From NCBI GenBank assembly GCA_965207915.1, contig OZ242304.1, positions 682,001 to 746,000 of the forward strand: a DNA stretch of 64,000 nucleotides, written 5' to 3'. Made by a program: the position numbers and the translations under genes. A model generated the notes under the pieces. The model worked only from the letters and a program-made list of their open reading frames with translations, searched no databases and was not told the DNA's origin. Shown here piece after piece: positions 26,130 through 34,387 of the stretch. Position 1 is the first letter of the stretch; every line of letters begins with the position of its first letter. This DNA is from VXNJ01 sp009840625. GTDB taxonomy: Bacteria > Chloroflexota > UBA11872 > VXNJ01.

Positions 26130-27312
26130 ACCCGATTCCGCCGCCGGCCTGAGCGGCGTGCTCTCCGCGCACGGACGCCTGCGGCAGCGGCTGGCCACCG
26201 ACGACCCCATCGAATCGAGCACCCAGATCCGATTCCCGCTGGGGGGCGGGCAGCCCGACCCGGATTCCTTCCCCATGCGCAGGTTGGCGGGTTCGGCACG
26301 CCGCGTCCTGGAATCGGACCCGGGCGCGTTGCTGTACGGCGCCGGACAGGGCTATCTGCCGCTGCGGGAGGTCGTCTGCCGCAAGACCGGCAGGCTTGAG
26401 GATTTGGCGCTGGATCCCGACCAGGTGCTGATTACCAACGGCGCCGCCCAGGCGCTGGGTTTGCTGGCGACCGCCCTGATCGATCCCGGCGATACGGTGC
26501 TGATTGACGAGGTGAGCTGGGGGGCTGGATTCTTCAAGGGGTTTGGCGCCGACCTGCGCCCGGTCCGCTGGGACGAACGCGGTCCGTTGCCGCAGGACAT
26601 CGAGGACGCCTGCCGGGGTCGGCGGGTCAAGGCGTTCTACACGATCCCGACGTTCCAGAACCCGCTCGGGGTGACGGCCAGCGTGGAGCGTCGCCGCCAG
26701 GTCCTGGAGCTTGCCGACCGGCACGGATTCCTGATAGCCGAAGACGACGCCTACTACGAGCTGCGGTTCGCCGGGGAACGAGTGCCAAGCCTCTTCGAGC
26801 TGGCCGGCGGGAACCGCGTGGTGCGGACCGGCACTTTTTCAAAGATCCTGGGCGCCGGCACCCGCCTCGGCTGGGCGATGGCCGACCGCGAAACCGCCGC
26901 CTTGCTCGCCGCCCACAAATACGACCTGGGAGCCAGTCCGTTCACCAGCCGCATCGTCGCCGATTTCATGCAGCGACACATGTTCGCCCACATCCGCCGG
27001 TTGCAGGGCGTGTATCGCTCAAAACGCGATGCATTGCTTTCCGTCCTCGAGTCCGAACTGGCCGACCTGCCGGTAATTTGGTCGCGGCCCGAAGGCGGAT
27101 TCTTCTGCTGGCTGCAGCTCCCGTCCGGCTGCAGCGGCGTCGAGGTGGAGCGGGCCGTGGCCGAGCGGGGCGTCGACGTCTGGGCGGGTTCCTGGTTCCG
27201 CCCCGACGGGCGCGACGACAACTGTCTGCGAATCGCGTTTTCATTCGCAACCTTGGACCAGATCCGCGAAGGCGCCGAAATCTTCTGCCGGGAGTTGCGC
27301 AGGCTAATCTAG
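26110..27312 (+). CDS. PLP-dependent aminotransferase, class I/II
   Basis: Class I/II aminotransferase of the 2-aminoadipate/MocR-domain type, 400 residues, without an N-terminal HTH. The PLP lysine is Lys245 in GTFSKILGAGTRLGW, with YTIPTFQNPLG (ring-binding Asn/Pro region) and IAEDDAYYELRF (Asp that contacts the PLP nitrogen). The ATG at 26110 lies inside the end of the previous gene; an upstream in-frame codon at 26086 is less likely because it lacks conserved sequence. Substrate unknown. Probably part of a catabolic operon with the flavoprotein and the Ldh-family dehydrogenase. Confidence 0.87.
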   Translation: MTTAIPEPDSAAGLSGVLSAHGRLRQRLATDDPIESSTQIRFPLGGGQPDPDSFPMRRLAGSARRVLESDPGALLYGAGQGYLPLREVVCRKTGRLEDLALDPDQVLITNGAAQALGLLATALIDPGDTVLIDEVSWGAGFFKGFGADLRPVRWDERGPLPQDIEDACRGRRVKAFYTIPTFQNPLGVTASVERRRQVLELADRHGFLIAEDDAYYELRFAGERVPSLFELAGGNRVVRTGTFSKILGAGTRLGWAMADRETAALLAAHKYDLGASPFTSRIVADFMQRHMFAHIRRLQGVYRSKRDALLSVLESELADLPVIWSRPEGGFFCWLQLPSGCSGVEVERAVAERGVDVWAGSWFRPDGRDDNCLRIAFSFATLDQIREGAEIFCRELRRLI

Positions 27313-27356
27313 CCCCCGCCCATAATGGGCCGAACGCAACCGGAAGGCAGTGCCAA

Positions 27357-28418
27357 GTGAGCGATCAGGAAAACTCCGTCCGCGTGGACGCGGGCGAGTT
27401 GGAAGACTTCAGCACGGCGCTGTTTGTCGCTTGCGGGGTTCCCGCCGGCGAAGCCGAACTGACCGCCCGCAGCCTGGTCTGGGCCGACTTGCGCGGGGTC
27501 TATTCGCACGGGGTGGTCCGATTGCAACCGAACTACCTCAAAGCCCTGAAAGAGGGCGCAGTCAACCCGCAGCCGAGCATCCACGTCCTGTTCGACGGGC
27601 CGGCCTTCGCGGTTCTGGACGGTGACCGCGGACTAGGACAAGTCGCCGCCGATCGGGCGATCCGCGCCGCGATCGACAAAGCCCGGGCCTGCGGTATCGG
27701 CCTGGCCTGCGTGCGCAACTCGCGTCACTTCGGCGCCGCCGCCTACTGGCCGATGCTGGCCGCCGAAGCCGGCATGATCGGATTCGCCTGCTCCAACGGC
27801 GGGATGGTCAACACCGCTCCATTTGGCGGCGCGCGGTCGGCGATGGGCAACAATCCGCACGCCTGGGTGATTCCGGCCGGCGAGGACCGCCCGGTCATAT
27901 TGGATATGGCAACCGGCGTGGCGGCAATGGGCAAGGTGGCCATGGCTCGCCTGCATGGCACGCCACTCCCTTCCGGCTGGTGCCTGGACGCCGACGGCAA
28001 CGACACCATCGATGCCGACGCGGCCGTGACCATGCTGCCGGCCGGCGGGCCGAAGGGATATGCGATAGGGTACGTGCTGGATTTGCTGTCAGGGTCGTTG
28101 GCCGGCGCCCAGACCTCGACCGTAAAGGCCCTGGGGGGAATCAGCGGACCGGAAGCGAGTCAGACCGGCATGACATTCCTAGCCATCGACATCGCCGCGG
28201 TGACCGATGTCGACGACTTTGCAAAATCGGCCGAGTACACCGCCCAGCTGATGCGGGAAACCCCGCCGCGGCCGGGATTTGAGCGCGTTTACGTCCCCGG
28301 CGAAATCGAGTGGGGAACCTACGACGACCGGGTCGTCAACGGCATTCCCACTTCGGAGGCGGAAATCGGCGTCCTGGCTCAGATGGCAAGCGAGCAGGGG
28401 ATCGAACCGATTTGCTGA
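27357..28418 (+). CDS. Ldh-family (malate/L-lactate/ureidoglycolate) dehydrogenase
   Basis: NAD(P)-dependent 2-hydroxyacid dehydrogenase of the LDH2/MDHG2 family, which is unrelated to classical lactate dehydrogenase. Signature segments: DLRGVYSHGVVRLQPNY, VRNSRHFGAAAYWPMLA (catalytic His region), MGNNPHAWVIPA, LDMATGVAAMGKV and PKGYAIGYVLDLLSG. Start GTG 27357 follows GGAAGG; the upstream open frame overlaps the aminotransferase and is not conserved. 353 residues, normal for the family. It converges with znuB. Confidence 0.9.
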   Translation: MSDQENSVRVDAGELEDFSTALFVACGVPAGEAELTARSLVWADLRGVYSHGVVRLQPNYLKALKEGAVNPQPSIHVLFDGPAFAVLDGDRGLGQVAADRAIRAAIDKARACGIGLACVRNSRHFGAAAYWPMLAAEAGMIGFACSNGGMVNTAPFGGARSAMGNNPHAWVIPAGEDRPVILDMATGVAAMGKVAMARLHGTPLPSGWCLDADGNDTIDADAAVTMLPAGGPKGYAIGYVLDLLSGSLAGAQTSTVKALGGISGPEASQTGMTFLAIDIAAVTDVDDFAKSAEYTAQLMRETPPRPGFERVYVPGEIEWGTYDDRVVNGIPTSEAEIGVLAQMASEQGIEPIC

Positions 28419-28451
28419 CGACCTGCCGGAACCACCGGGCAATCTAACCGG

Positions 28452-28481
28452 CCGGACCCGCTCTCCGCCGGTGCGGGCCGG
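28452..28481. terminator. Possible bidirectional hairpin between convergent genes
   Basis: CCGGACCCGC (28452-28461) can pair with GCGGGCCGG (28473-28481), leaving one bulged A and an 11-base loop. It lies between the convergent Ldh-family gene and znuB, where a terminator is expected. There is no clear T-tract, so rho-independent function is doubtful. Confidence 0.3.
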
Positions 28482-28493
28482 ATTCCGATTTCT

Positions 28494-29330
28494 TCATTCA
28501 GCCCCCTGGCGCCGGGTCGCGCGTACCCACTCCTTCAAGCTGGTCCAGAGCCGGGAAAGCAGCAGCAATAGCAGCGCGGTGATCACAATCGCACCGCCGG
28601 CCGAGAAGTCCCCGTAAAAGGCGATAGTGAGGCCGGAGCCCGCGCTGAGCAGGCCGGCCGCGACCGCGATACCCATGGCCACGCGGAGGCCGCGCGCCGT
28701 ATGCAGGCCGGTCAAAACTGGGATCACCAGCAGCGCCCCGATCAGCAGCACGCCGACCACCCGCATTGACATTGTGATCGTCGCCCCGGTCAGTACCGCC
28801 AGGACGAGATTGAGCAGGTCGGTGCGCACCCCGCTGACTTTGGCCAGGTCCTCATCGAACGCCAATTGGGCCAAGTCCACGTAGAACACCGCCACGAATA
28901 TCACTACCCCCGTGGTCAGCCCCGCCAACAACCAAAGATCCAGCGGTGACACGCTCAGAATTGAACCGAACAGGAACGAAAACAGGTCCACGTTGAAGCC
29001 GCCCGCGGCGCTTATCACCACGATCGCAATCGCCAGCGAACCGTAGAGCACCACCGCCAGCGCCGCATCCCCCGGCAGCCGTCCCCGGGCGCGTAATTGT
29101 TCGACCACGATCGCGCCCAACACCGCTGCCGCCAGCGCCGTTAGCGCGGGGAGAAATCGCGTGGCCAAGCCGATCGCGACCCCCATCAACGCCACGTGCG
29201 CCAGCGTGTCGGCGATAAGCGAATAGCGACGCAGCACGACGAAGGTGCCCAAAATTGGGGCGAGGACGCCCACCAGCGCGCCCCCCGCCAGGGCTCGCAG
29301 CATGAATTCGTACTGAAAGATGCTCGGCAC
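28494..29330 (-). CDS. znuB: Zinc/manganese ABC transporter permease
   Basis: ABC-3 type permease (278 residues, about eight to nine membrane helices) for Zn2+ or Mn2+ import. Typical text includes MLRALAGGALVGVLAPILGTFVVLRRYSLIADTLAHVALMGVAIG at the N-terminus (start of the ABC-3 domain, residues about 9-53) and GVLLIGALLVIPVLT later. It is the last gene of a minus-strand operon behind the histidine-rich substrate protein and the ATPase; a two-base gap separates it from znuC. The Zur-type regulator nearby argues for zinc. Confidence 0.93.
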   Translation of the reverse strand: MPSIFQYEFMLRALAGGALVGVLAPILGTFVVLRRYSLIADTLAHVALMGVAIGLATRFLPALTALAAAVLGAIVVEQLRARGRLPGDAALAVVLYGSLAIAIVVISAAGGFNVDLFSFLFGSILSVSPLDLWLLAGLTTGVVIFVAVFYVDLAQLAFDEDLAKVSGVRTDLLNLVLAVLTGATITMSMRVVGVLLIGALLVIPVLTGLHTARGLRVAMGIAVAAGLLSAGSGLTIAFYGDFSAGGAIVITALLLLLLSRLWTSLKEWVRATRRQGAE

Positions 29331-29332
29331 GG

Positions 29333-30127
29333 CTAGCGGTGGTGGTGCAGGACACTTTCGAACTCGTGGCGCTCATCGTGGACAAGGACATCCACCGGGA
29401 CACCGTAGAGCATTGAGAGTTCGTCCCGGGTAAGGTCGTGCGGGGGACCGTGGCGGACCAGCCTGCAATTCAAACACGCCACCGTGGTTGCCTCGCGCAG
29501 CATCGCGCCGATGTCGTGGGAGACGATAACGATCGTCATACCCCGGTCTCGATTCAAGTCGCGCAGGACGGCGTAAAGCCGTTCCTCGCCGGCAACATCA
29601 ATCCCGGCGGCGGGTTCGTCAAGCACCAGCAACTCGGGTTCGCGGACCAGTGCCCGGGCCAGCAGTACCCTCTGTTGCTGGCCCACTGAAAGTTCTGAGA
29701 GGCGCCGCGACTTAAAAGAGGTCATTCCGACCACCTCCAGCGCGGCCATGACTTCTTCGCGCTCGGAGCGCTCGAACACCGCCAGGGGGGGAAACCGGCG
29801 TTTTGCCCCATTAGCGACGATTTCAGAGACGGTAGCAGGAAAGTCGCGCCAGGCGCCGGAACCTACCTGCGGCATGTAGCCCACTCTGCCCCAGTCACGG
29901 AATTCGTCGGCGCCGCGTCCAAAGAGGCGCACGCAGCCTGAATCGGGCCGCAACAAACCGAGCGCCAATTTGATCAAGGTGCTTTTGCCGCTGCCGTTTG
30001 GACCCAGGACGGCCGCCAGCTCGCCGCGGTTAATCGATAGCGAAACGTCTTCGACCGCGGGGATCGCGTCATACGCAAAGTAGACGCGATCCCACTCGAC
30101 TGCGCTGGTTGAACCGATCCCGGTCAC
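29333..30127 (-). CDS. znuC: Zinc/manganese ABC transporter ATPase
   Basis: ATP-binding subunit of the importer (264 residues). Walker A is GPNGSGKST, the ABC signature is LSVGQQQR, Walker B is LLVLDEPAAG, and the switch histidine is in IVSHDIG. A short histidine-containing tail (HDERHEFESVLHHHR) ends the protein. The GTG at 30127 overlaps the znuA stop as GTGA, so I prefer it to the TTG six bases upstream. Confidence 0.93.
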   Translation of the reverse strand: MTGIGSTSAVEWDRVYFAYDAIPAVEDVSLSINRGELAAVLGPNGSGKSTLIKLALGLLRPDSGCVRLFGRGADEFRDWGRVGYMPQVGSGAWRDFPATVSEIVANGAKRRFPPLAVFERSEREEVMAALEVVGMTSFKSRRLSELSVGQQQRVLLARALVREPELLVLDEPAAGIDVAGEERLYAVLRDLNRDRGMTIVIVSHDIGAMLREATTVACLNCRLVRHGPPHDLTRDELSMLYGVPVDVLVHDERHEFESVLHHHR

Positions 30128-31473
30128 GCGCAATCCAGCGCCAGGACCAGATTGGCCAGGTTGTCCCGCATCAATCCGAAGTAGTCATCATGGTCGTCCA
30201 ACTCGGCCTGGGTAACGCTTTCAATGGCATGAATGGAAATCAAATCGATGCCGTGTTCGCGGGCGAGCGCAGACGTGAGCTCACCGCTGAGCACCGGCTC
30301 AACCATCACGTATTCCAGCCCCAATTCGGCGATCTGGTCAGAGATTTCCGCCAATTCTCGCGGGGAGGGTTCAGTCTCCGGCGAAAGACCGGCAACCGGA
30401 ATCTGTTCGATCCCGTATCGCGCGGCCAAGTAACCGTAGGCGGCGTGCGAGGTGACGAAATGGTCATGCCGGCAACTGCTCAGGCCTTCGGCGATTTCAG
30501 CATCCAACGTCCCGAGCTCGTCTGCAAGTGCTGAAGCGTTGGCCCGGTACGTGTCGGCGTTGCCGGGGTCGACGCTGATGAAAGCATCGCGGATGCGCTC
30601 GACCTGTGCAACGGCCAACACCGGATCCAGCCACATGTGCGGGTCCAGTTCGCCATGGTCGTGCGCATGTTCGTCTTCCTCGTGCCCGTGGTCATCATCG
30701 TCCTCGTGCCCGTGGTCGTCGTCTTCCTCGTGCCCGTGGTCGTCGTCTTCCTCGTGCCCGTGGTCGTCGTCGTCCTCGTGCCCGTGGTCATCATCGTCCT
30801 CGTGGGCGTGGTCGTCGTCTTCCTCGTGCCCGTGGTCGTCGTCGTCCTCGTGCCCGTGGTCATCATCGTCCTCGTGGGCGTGGTCGTCGTCTTCCTCGTG
30901 CCCGTGGTCATCATCGTCCTCGTGTCCGTGGTCGTCGTCGTCCTCGTGCCCGTGGTCGTCGTCTTCCTCGTGCCCTTCATCACCGTGACCGTGGCCGTGC
31001 GGGACGCCTTCAATGGCTCGCGCCGCATCCGCCGCCTCAACGACGATTCGATCCGGGTTTTCTCCCAAAGTCGCCAGCGCCCGCTCCATCCAGGGTTCGA
31101 GCTCCAGGCCATTCATCACGACCAAATCGGCGTCTTCGAGCGATCGGAGGCCCGAAGCGGTCGGCACGAATCCGTGGTTTTCAAATCCGGGTCTGACCAA
31201 AACCTCTACCCTGACGAGGTCGCCACCGACGCGTTCGGCGAAATATCCGAGCGGAAAAATGCTGGCCACCACCGACAGAGGTTCGCGTGGCGTTGCTGGT
31301 ACTTCGGGCGCAGCCTCTTCGCTAGGAGCGGCTTGCTCTGGCGGGAGCGGTTCGCCTGGCACGGAAGGCGCATCGACCGCATCCGGTTCGCCATTTAAAT
31401 CGCAGGCAGCGAAAACCATCAAAGTCAGCATCAGCATGGCCACCAGGGCAATAGGGCTGAAGCGCGTCCTCAT
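30124..31473 (-). CDS. znuA: Zinc ABC transporter substrate-binding lipoprotein with expanded His/Asp repeat
   Basis: Periplasmic or surface-anchored zinc-binding protein of the ZnuA/AdcA cluster (about 449 residues from ATG 31473, which follows AAGGA). A lipoprotein signal peptide ends with the lipobox VFAAC. The mature protein has the usual two lobes: LSVVASIFPLGYFAERVGGD, then GFENHGFVPTASGLRSLEDADLVVMNG, and later SHAAYGYLAARYGI and the C-terminal ISIHAIESVTQAELD. Between the lobes, where ZnuA normally has a short His-rich loop, lies an approximately 105-residue array of HEDDDDHG-like units. The loop probably buffers or captures zinc. It heads the znuABC operon. Confidence 0.93.
   Translation of the reverse strand: MRTRFSPIALVAMLMLTLMVFAACDLNGEPDAVDAPSVPGEPLPPEQAAPSEEAAPEVPATPREPLSVVASIFPLGYFAERVGGDLVRVEVLVRPGFENHGFVPTASGLRSLEDADLVVMNGLELEPWMERALATLGENPDRIVVEAADAARAIEGVPHGHGHGDEGHEEDDDHGHEDDDDHGHEDDDDHGHEEDDDHAHEDDDDHGHEDDDDHGHEEDDDHAHEDDDDHGHEDDDDHGHEEDDDHGHEEDDDHGHEDDDDHGHEEDEHAHDHGELDPHMWLDPVLAVAQVERIRDAFISVDPGNADTYRANASALADELGTLDAEIAEGLSSCRHDHFVTSHAAYGYLAARYGIEQIPVAGLSPETEPSPRELAEISDQIAELGLEYVMVEPVLSGELTSALAREHGIDLISIHAIESVTQAELDDHDDYFGLMRDNLANLVLALDCA
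30685..30972 (-). repeat. 24-bp tandem repeat coding for HE(D/E)DDDHG units in znuA
   Basis: Twelve consecutive in-frame 24-bp units encode eight-residue blocks of the form HEDDDDHG or HEEDDDHG, two of them ending in HA, followed by a partial unit. A higher-order 72-bp period (two HEDDDDHG blocks and one HEEDDDHA/G block) is visible, so the array probably grew by unequal exchange or slippage of three-unit segments. Because the strand is so biased, several long open frames occur on the opposite strand here; these are not genes. Confidence 0.9.
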
Positions 31474-31656
31474 GAATTCATCCTTCTTCGGGGCAAACAC
31501 ATTGCGTTGGTTGCAGGAGTTTCAAAACCGGGCGACCGATAAACGTTTCGAAACGAGTCCAGGCAAAGCCCGAGAACGCGACTCATCAACTCGGAGTCTT
31601 CCTCGCCAATTGGCTAGCAAGACGCGAAATCGCCGCTTTTCTCCCGGTACGACGAA

Positions 31657-31673
31657 ATGATACTCGATTCTCA
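31657..31673 (-). promoter_or_regulatory. Zur-box-like element, znuA side
   Basis: Minus-strand TGAGAATCGAGTATCAT, identical over 17 bases to the element at 31904-31920 but in the opposite orientation, facing znuA. Within it, TGAGAA-TCGA-GTATCA is an imperfect palindrome (12 of 16 positions symmetric), the size and look of a Zur/Fur-family operator. It contains TATCAT, a possible -10, about 180 bases before the znuA start. Confidence 0.6.
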
Positions 31674-31891
31674 GTTGCGGGGATGGTACTCGTTTGGCGG
31701 ATTTGACGTAGATCCAGAGCGACTGCCGCTCGCTCGGCCGAAAGCGAGGCAGGCATTCAAGTGCCATCAAAGTGGCGAGACCGCCGCGGCCTGTAGATTT
31801 GTGCCAAAGGCACGGCCCGGTCGGGATATTCCTGGCCTGGCGCGTCCTTTCGACGGGGTGTTCCAAGCACTGCAACGGCCCGGTGCAATCG

Positions 31892-31920
31892 TTGTCTGCT
31901 AAGTGAGAATCGAGTATCAT
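31892..31920 (+). promoter_or_regulatory. Promoter and Zur-box-like element of the Fur/Zur gene
   Basis: TTGTCT (31892-31897), a 17-base spacer and TATCAT (31915-31920) form a good sigma-70-type promoter. The 17-bp operator-like element TGAGAATCGAGTATCAT (31904-31920) covers the spacer and -10, so a bound repressor would block RNA polymerase. The expected transcription start is at or beside the ATG at 31927, so the message may be leaderless. Confidence 0.6.
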
Positions 31921-31926
31921 ATTCCT

Positions 31927-32295
31927 ATGGAAAGAGCCAAGCAGCAGCTGACCGTCTTGCGTGCCCTCGGCGAGGCCGAAGGCCCTCTATCCGCCAGGGA
32001 ACTCTGGAGTCGCCTGGGTGGGACCGGCATAGGTCTGGCCACGGTGTACCGGGCGCTCCGAAGGGGCGTTGAGCAAGGTACGTTGGCATCGGTGGATATG
32101 TTGGGCGGCGGCGTGCGGTACGAACCCAAGAACCGCGGACATCACCACCACTTTCTTTGCTCGATTTGTAACCACGCTTTTGACCTCTTCGGCTGCGTCG
32201 AGGGACTCGAGTCGCTAGTTCCGGACGGGTTTCAGATGACGGAACATGAAGTGGTCCTGATAGGAACGTGCGACGCGTGCGCCGGCGCGGCGTGA
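31927..32295 (+). CDS. zur: Fur-family metalloregulator, probably zinc-responsive Zur
   Basis: Fur-family repressor, 122 residues from ATG 31927 (a GTG at 31903 would add eight residues but lies inside the operator). The winged-helix domain is seen as LSARELWSRLGGTGIGLATVYRALRRGVEQGTL. The metal-binding C-terminal domain has HHHHFLCSICNHAF and a second CxxC, CDAC, near the end, the structural zinc cysteines. Identification as Zur rather than Fur or PerR rests on position: divergent from znuABC and upstream of a COG0523 operon. Confidence 0.85.
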   Translation: MERAKQQLTVLRALGEAEGPLSARELWSRLGGTGIGLATVYRALRRGVEQGTLASVDMLGGGVRYEPKNRGHHHHFLCSICNHAFDLFGCVEGLESLVPDGFQMTEHEVVLIGTCDACAGAA

Positions 32296-32656
32296 CCATG
32301 GATTGGGAGCGGCCATTTCGAACGGTGGTCTCTGCTCCGACCCCTGCTCCGCTCGCCATCTGAACGCCACCCCCAATCGCTCTTTGATTGAACTCGGGTC
32401 CCCGGCCGGATACGGGCAATGATTTATCCAACCGGTGGCGCGGTTCCGGCAAGCCGGGACACCGCGAGGAGCGCTGACGCGGAACCCCCCAACGGCGTCT
32501 TCGTTCTGCGCATTCAAGGCGACGTAGCTCGCCTTCGCCGGCATTCATCAAGGCGAGGCGTCGGAAGCCAGTTCCCTGGCAAATCGATTGGTTGCCGTCA
32601 GCGCCCTTTGGGACGCTACCGCCCTACGGCGTTGCTCGCATTGGACGGTTGAACAT
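32296..32656. other. Gene-free stretch upstream of the small protein/COG0523 operon
   Basis: About 360 bases with no supportable gene. A short perfect palindrome AACATATGTT (32652-32661) includes the start codon of the next gene. No clear copy of the 17-bp Zur-box-like element was found by eye, so regulation of the downstream operon by Zur is not established. Confidence 0.5.
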
Positions 32657-32965
32657 ATGTTGATCGGCTCAAAACCGCGCCACGCGAATCCTGAACGCGC
32701 TCGACGAATCAAGAGCGTGTTGCGCGAGGCGCTGGCGCTCCCCGATGACGTCACCGTAACGGTCGCTGAGCTGGCCTGTCTCGAAGAAGACTGCGCGCCC
32801 GTCGAGACCGTGATCGGTCTTCTTCGACCCGGCGCGGCCCAGCAGCAGGCGAAGGTTCACAAACCCATGGACGCCATTGACGCCCAGGACTTGGTCCAGG
32901 TTTGCGCGACGTGGGGGTTTAACGCAGCAAGTTCGGTGTTCGCAAATCTGCTCCAGGAGGACTAG
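32657..32965 (+). CDS. Small protein of the COG0523-WD40 operon
   Basis: A 102-residue protein of unknown function. Its middle segment VTVAELACLEEDCAPVETVIGLL contains two cysteines (spaced six apart) and is followed by KVHKPMDAID. I do not recognise a named family. It lies immediately before the COG0523 GTPase gene (stop and start adjacent), and co-occurrence with the GTPase suggests a partner or target role in metal allocation. Start ATG 32657; upstream in-frame codons give unconserved sequence. Confidence 0.7.
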   Translation: MLIGSKPRHANPERARRIKSVLREALALPDDVTVTVAELACLEEDCAPVETVIGLLRPGAAQQQAKVHKPMDAIDAQDLVQVCATWGFNAASSVFANLLQED

Positions 32966-34387
32966 ATGGACGCACCAAGGAATATCCCGGTCACGATCCT
33001 TACCGGCTTCCTCGGTTCCGGCAAAACGACCCTGCTTAACCGGATTCTGAGCGAGGAGCACGGCAAACGCATCGCCGTAATCGAAAACGAGTTCGGCGAG
33101 GTCGGCATCGATCAGGCGCTTGTCATCAACGCCGACGAGGAAATCTTCGAGATGTCGAACGGCTGCATCTGCTGCACGGTGCGCGGCGACCTGATAAGGG
33201 TGCTCGGCAATCTCATGAAGCGCCGTGACAAGTTCGACTACGTGCTGGTGGAGACTACCGGGCTCGCCGATCCCGGCCCGGTGGCCCAAACGTTCTTCAT
33301 GGACGACGAAATCCGCGCGGAGTTTTCGCTGGACGGAATCGTCACGCTAGTCGATGCAGCCCATATCGAGCAGCAACTCGGCCGAAGCGACGAGAGCTCG
33401 GAACAGGTAGCGTTCGCGGACGTGCTCGTCCTGAACAAGATAGACCTCGTCGACGGCGGCGCGCTCGATGGAATCGAGGCTCGCCTGCGGGACATGAACC
33501 GGATGGCCCGCGTCGTCCGCAGCGAGCAGGCGGATATCTCCATCGAAACGGTGTTGAATCTCGGCGCATTCGACCTGGACCAGGCGTTGGAGCGCCGTCC
33601 CACATTCCTTGAGCCGGAATACCCGTTCGAGTGGACCGGCGTCTATTCGCTTGATCGCGGCCGGTATGAACTCAGCCTCGCCGACGGGCCCGACCCGGAG
33701 ATGTCACTGGTCGTCGTGCCCGATCAGGGCGAGGATGGGGCTGCGCTCGAGGAGGGCGCGGAGTGGTGCGTGCGGCGGTACGCGGAACCACCTGATCTGG
33801 TCAACCCGGGGGGCGAGATTCCGGTTGGCAAGCACGTGAGCCTGCAACTTGACTCGCCGGGACGCAAGCGATTCCGCTTGGCGGCAGAATCTCCGGTGCG
33901 GATAGGGCTCTACGCCCAGCACCTAGCCGAAGAGTTCGACCTGCAGCTGGTTCGCGCGGACGCTGCGGTCTCCGTGCCAGGGCCGATCACGCGATCCGTC
34001 CCGGCCCCCTTGACCGACGACGGCGCTCCGCTCATGAGGGGTGCCGTCACCGCTGAGGTCGAGCGAACCTGGGTCGCGCAGCATGAGCACGACGACGAGG
34101 TGGGGTCGTTCGCAATCGAGATTGACGGAGATTGCGATCCCGACCGGCTCAACGCGTGGATTGGCGAACTGCTTCGCGAACGCGGCGTGGACATTTTTCG
34201 AATGAAGGGCTTCATCAGCATCGCGGGTGAGTCGAGTCGCTTCGTTTTCCAGGGAGTTCACATGCTCTTCGACGGGCAACCGGAGCGTCCCTGGGGAGAC
34301 GCGCCGCGCCGCAACCAGCTCGTATTTATCGGCCGCAACCTTGACGAGCCGAGCATGCGGCGGGGTTTCGAGGCCTGCCTGGTTTGA
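32966..34387 (+). CDS. COG0523 CobW-type GTPase, putative zinc chaperone
   Basis: G3E-family GTPase of the COG0523 group (473 residues). The P-loop GFLGSGKT is at 14-21, the metal-binding CICC motif (SNGCICCTV) at 67-70, the G3 region ETTGLADPGP near 96-105 and NKID at 157-160. A roughly 130-residue segment without obvious motifs lies between the GTPase domain and the C-terminal CobW_C domain (FRMKGFISIAGE...FVFQGVHMLFDG). Some COG0523 proteins deliver zinc to enzymes under zinc limitation; the Zur and ZnuABC neighbours fit this. Its stop overlaps the WD40 start as TTGA. Confidence 0.88.
   Translation: MDAPRNIPVTILTGFLGSGKTTLLNRILSEEHGKRIAVIENEFGEVGIDQALVINADEEIFEMSNGCICCTVRGDLIRVLGNLMKRRDKFDYVLVETTGLADPGPVAQTFFMDDEIRAEFSLDGIVTLVDAAHIEQQLGRSDESSEQVAFADVLVLNKIDLVDGGALDGIEARLRDMNRMARVVRSEQADISIETVLNLGAFDLDQALERRPTFLEPEYPFEWTGVYSLDRGRYELSLADGPDPEMSLVVVPDQGEDGAALEEGAEWCVRRYAEPPDLVNPGGEIPVGKHVSLQLDSPGRKRFRLAAESPVRIGLYAQHLAEEFDLQLVRADAAVSVPGPITRSVPAPLTDDGAPLMRGAVTAEVERTWVAQHEHDDEVGSFAIEIDGDCDPDRLNAWIGELLRERGVDIFRMKGFISIAGESSRFVFQGVHMLFDGQPERPWGDAPRRNQLVFIGRNLDEPSMRRGFEACLV

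Larger units (their letters stand above)
31474..31926. other. Divergent znuA-zur intergenic region
   Basis: About 450 bases without a supportable gene. The stretch holds two inverted copies of the 17-bp TGAGAATCGAGTATCAT element (31673-31657 and 31904-31920), and a good promoter for the regulator gene. The middle part (31690-31880) shows nothing convincing; short open frames there lack ribosome-binding sites and conserved sequence. Confidence 0.6.

Noticed and set aside
30685..30972. Regular 24-bp repeats as a possible CRISPR array
   Set aside because: The units are contiguous without spacers, in frame and translated as HE(D/E)DDDHG; no cas gene is near.
30452..31398. Long open frames on the plus strand across the znuA repeat (Ser/Cys/Pro/Trp-rich and Val/Leu-rich repeats)
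   Set aside because: They are antisense shadows of the 24-bp repeat: no ribosome-binding site, no family similarity, and the opposite strand encodes a clear ZnuA.
32640..32665. Zur-box copy before the COG0523 operon
   Set aside because: AACATATGTT is palindromic but shares too little with TGAGAATCGAGTATCAT; Zur control of this operon is left open.
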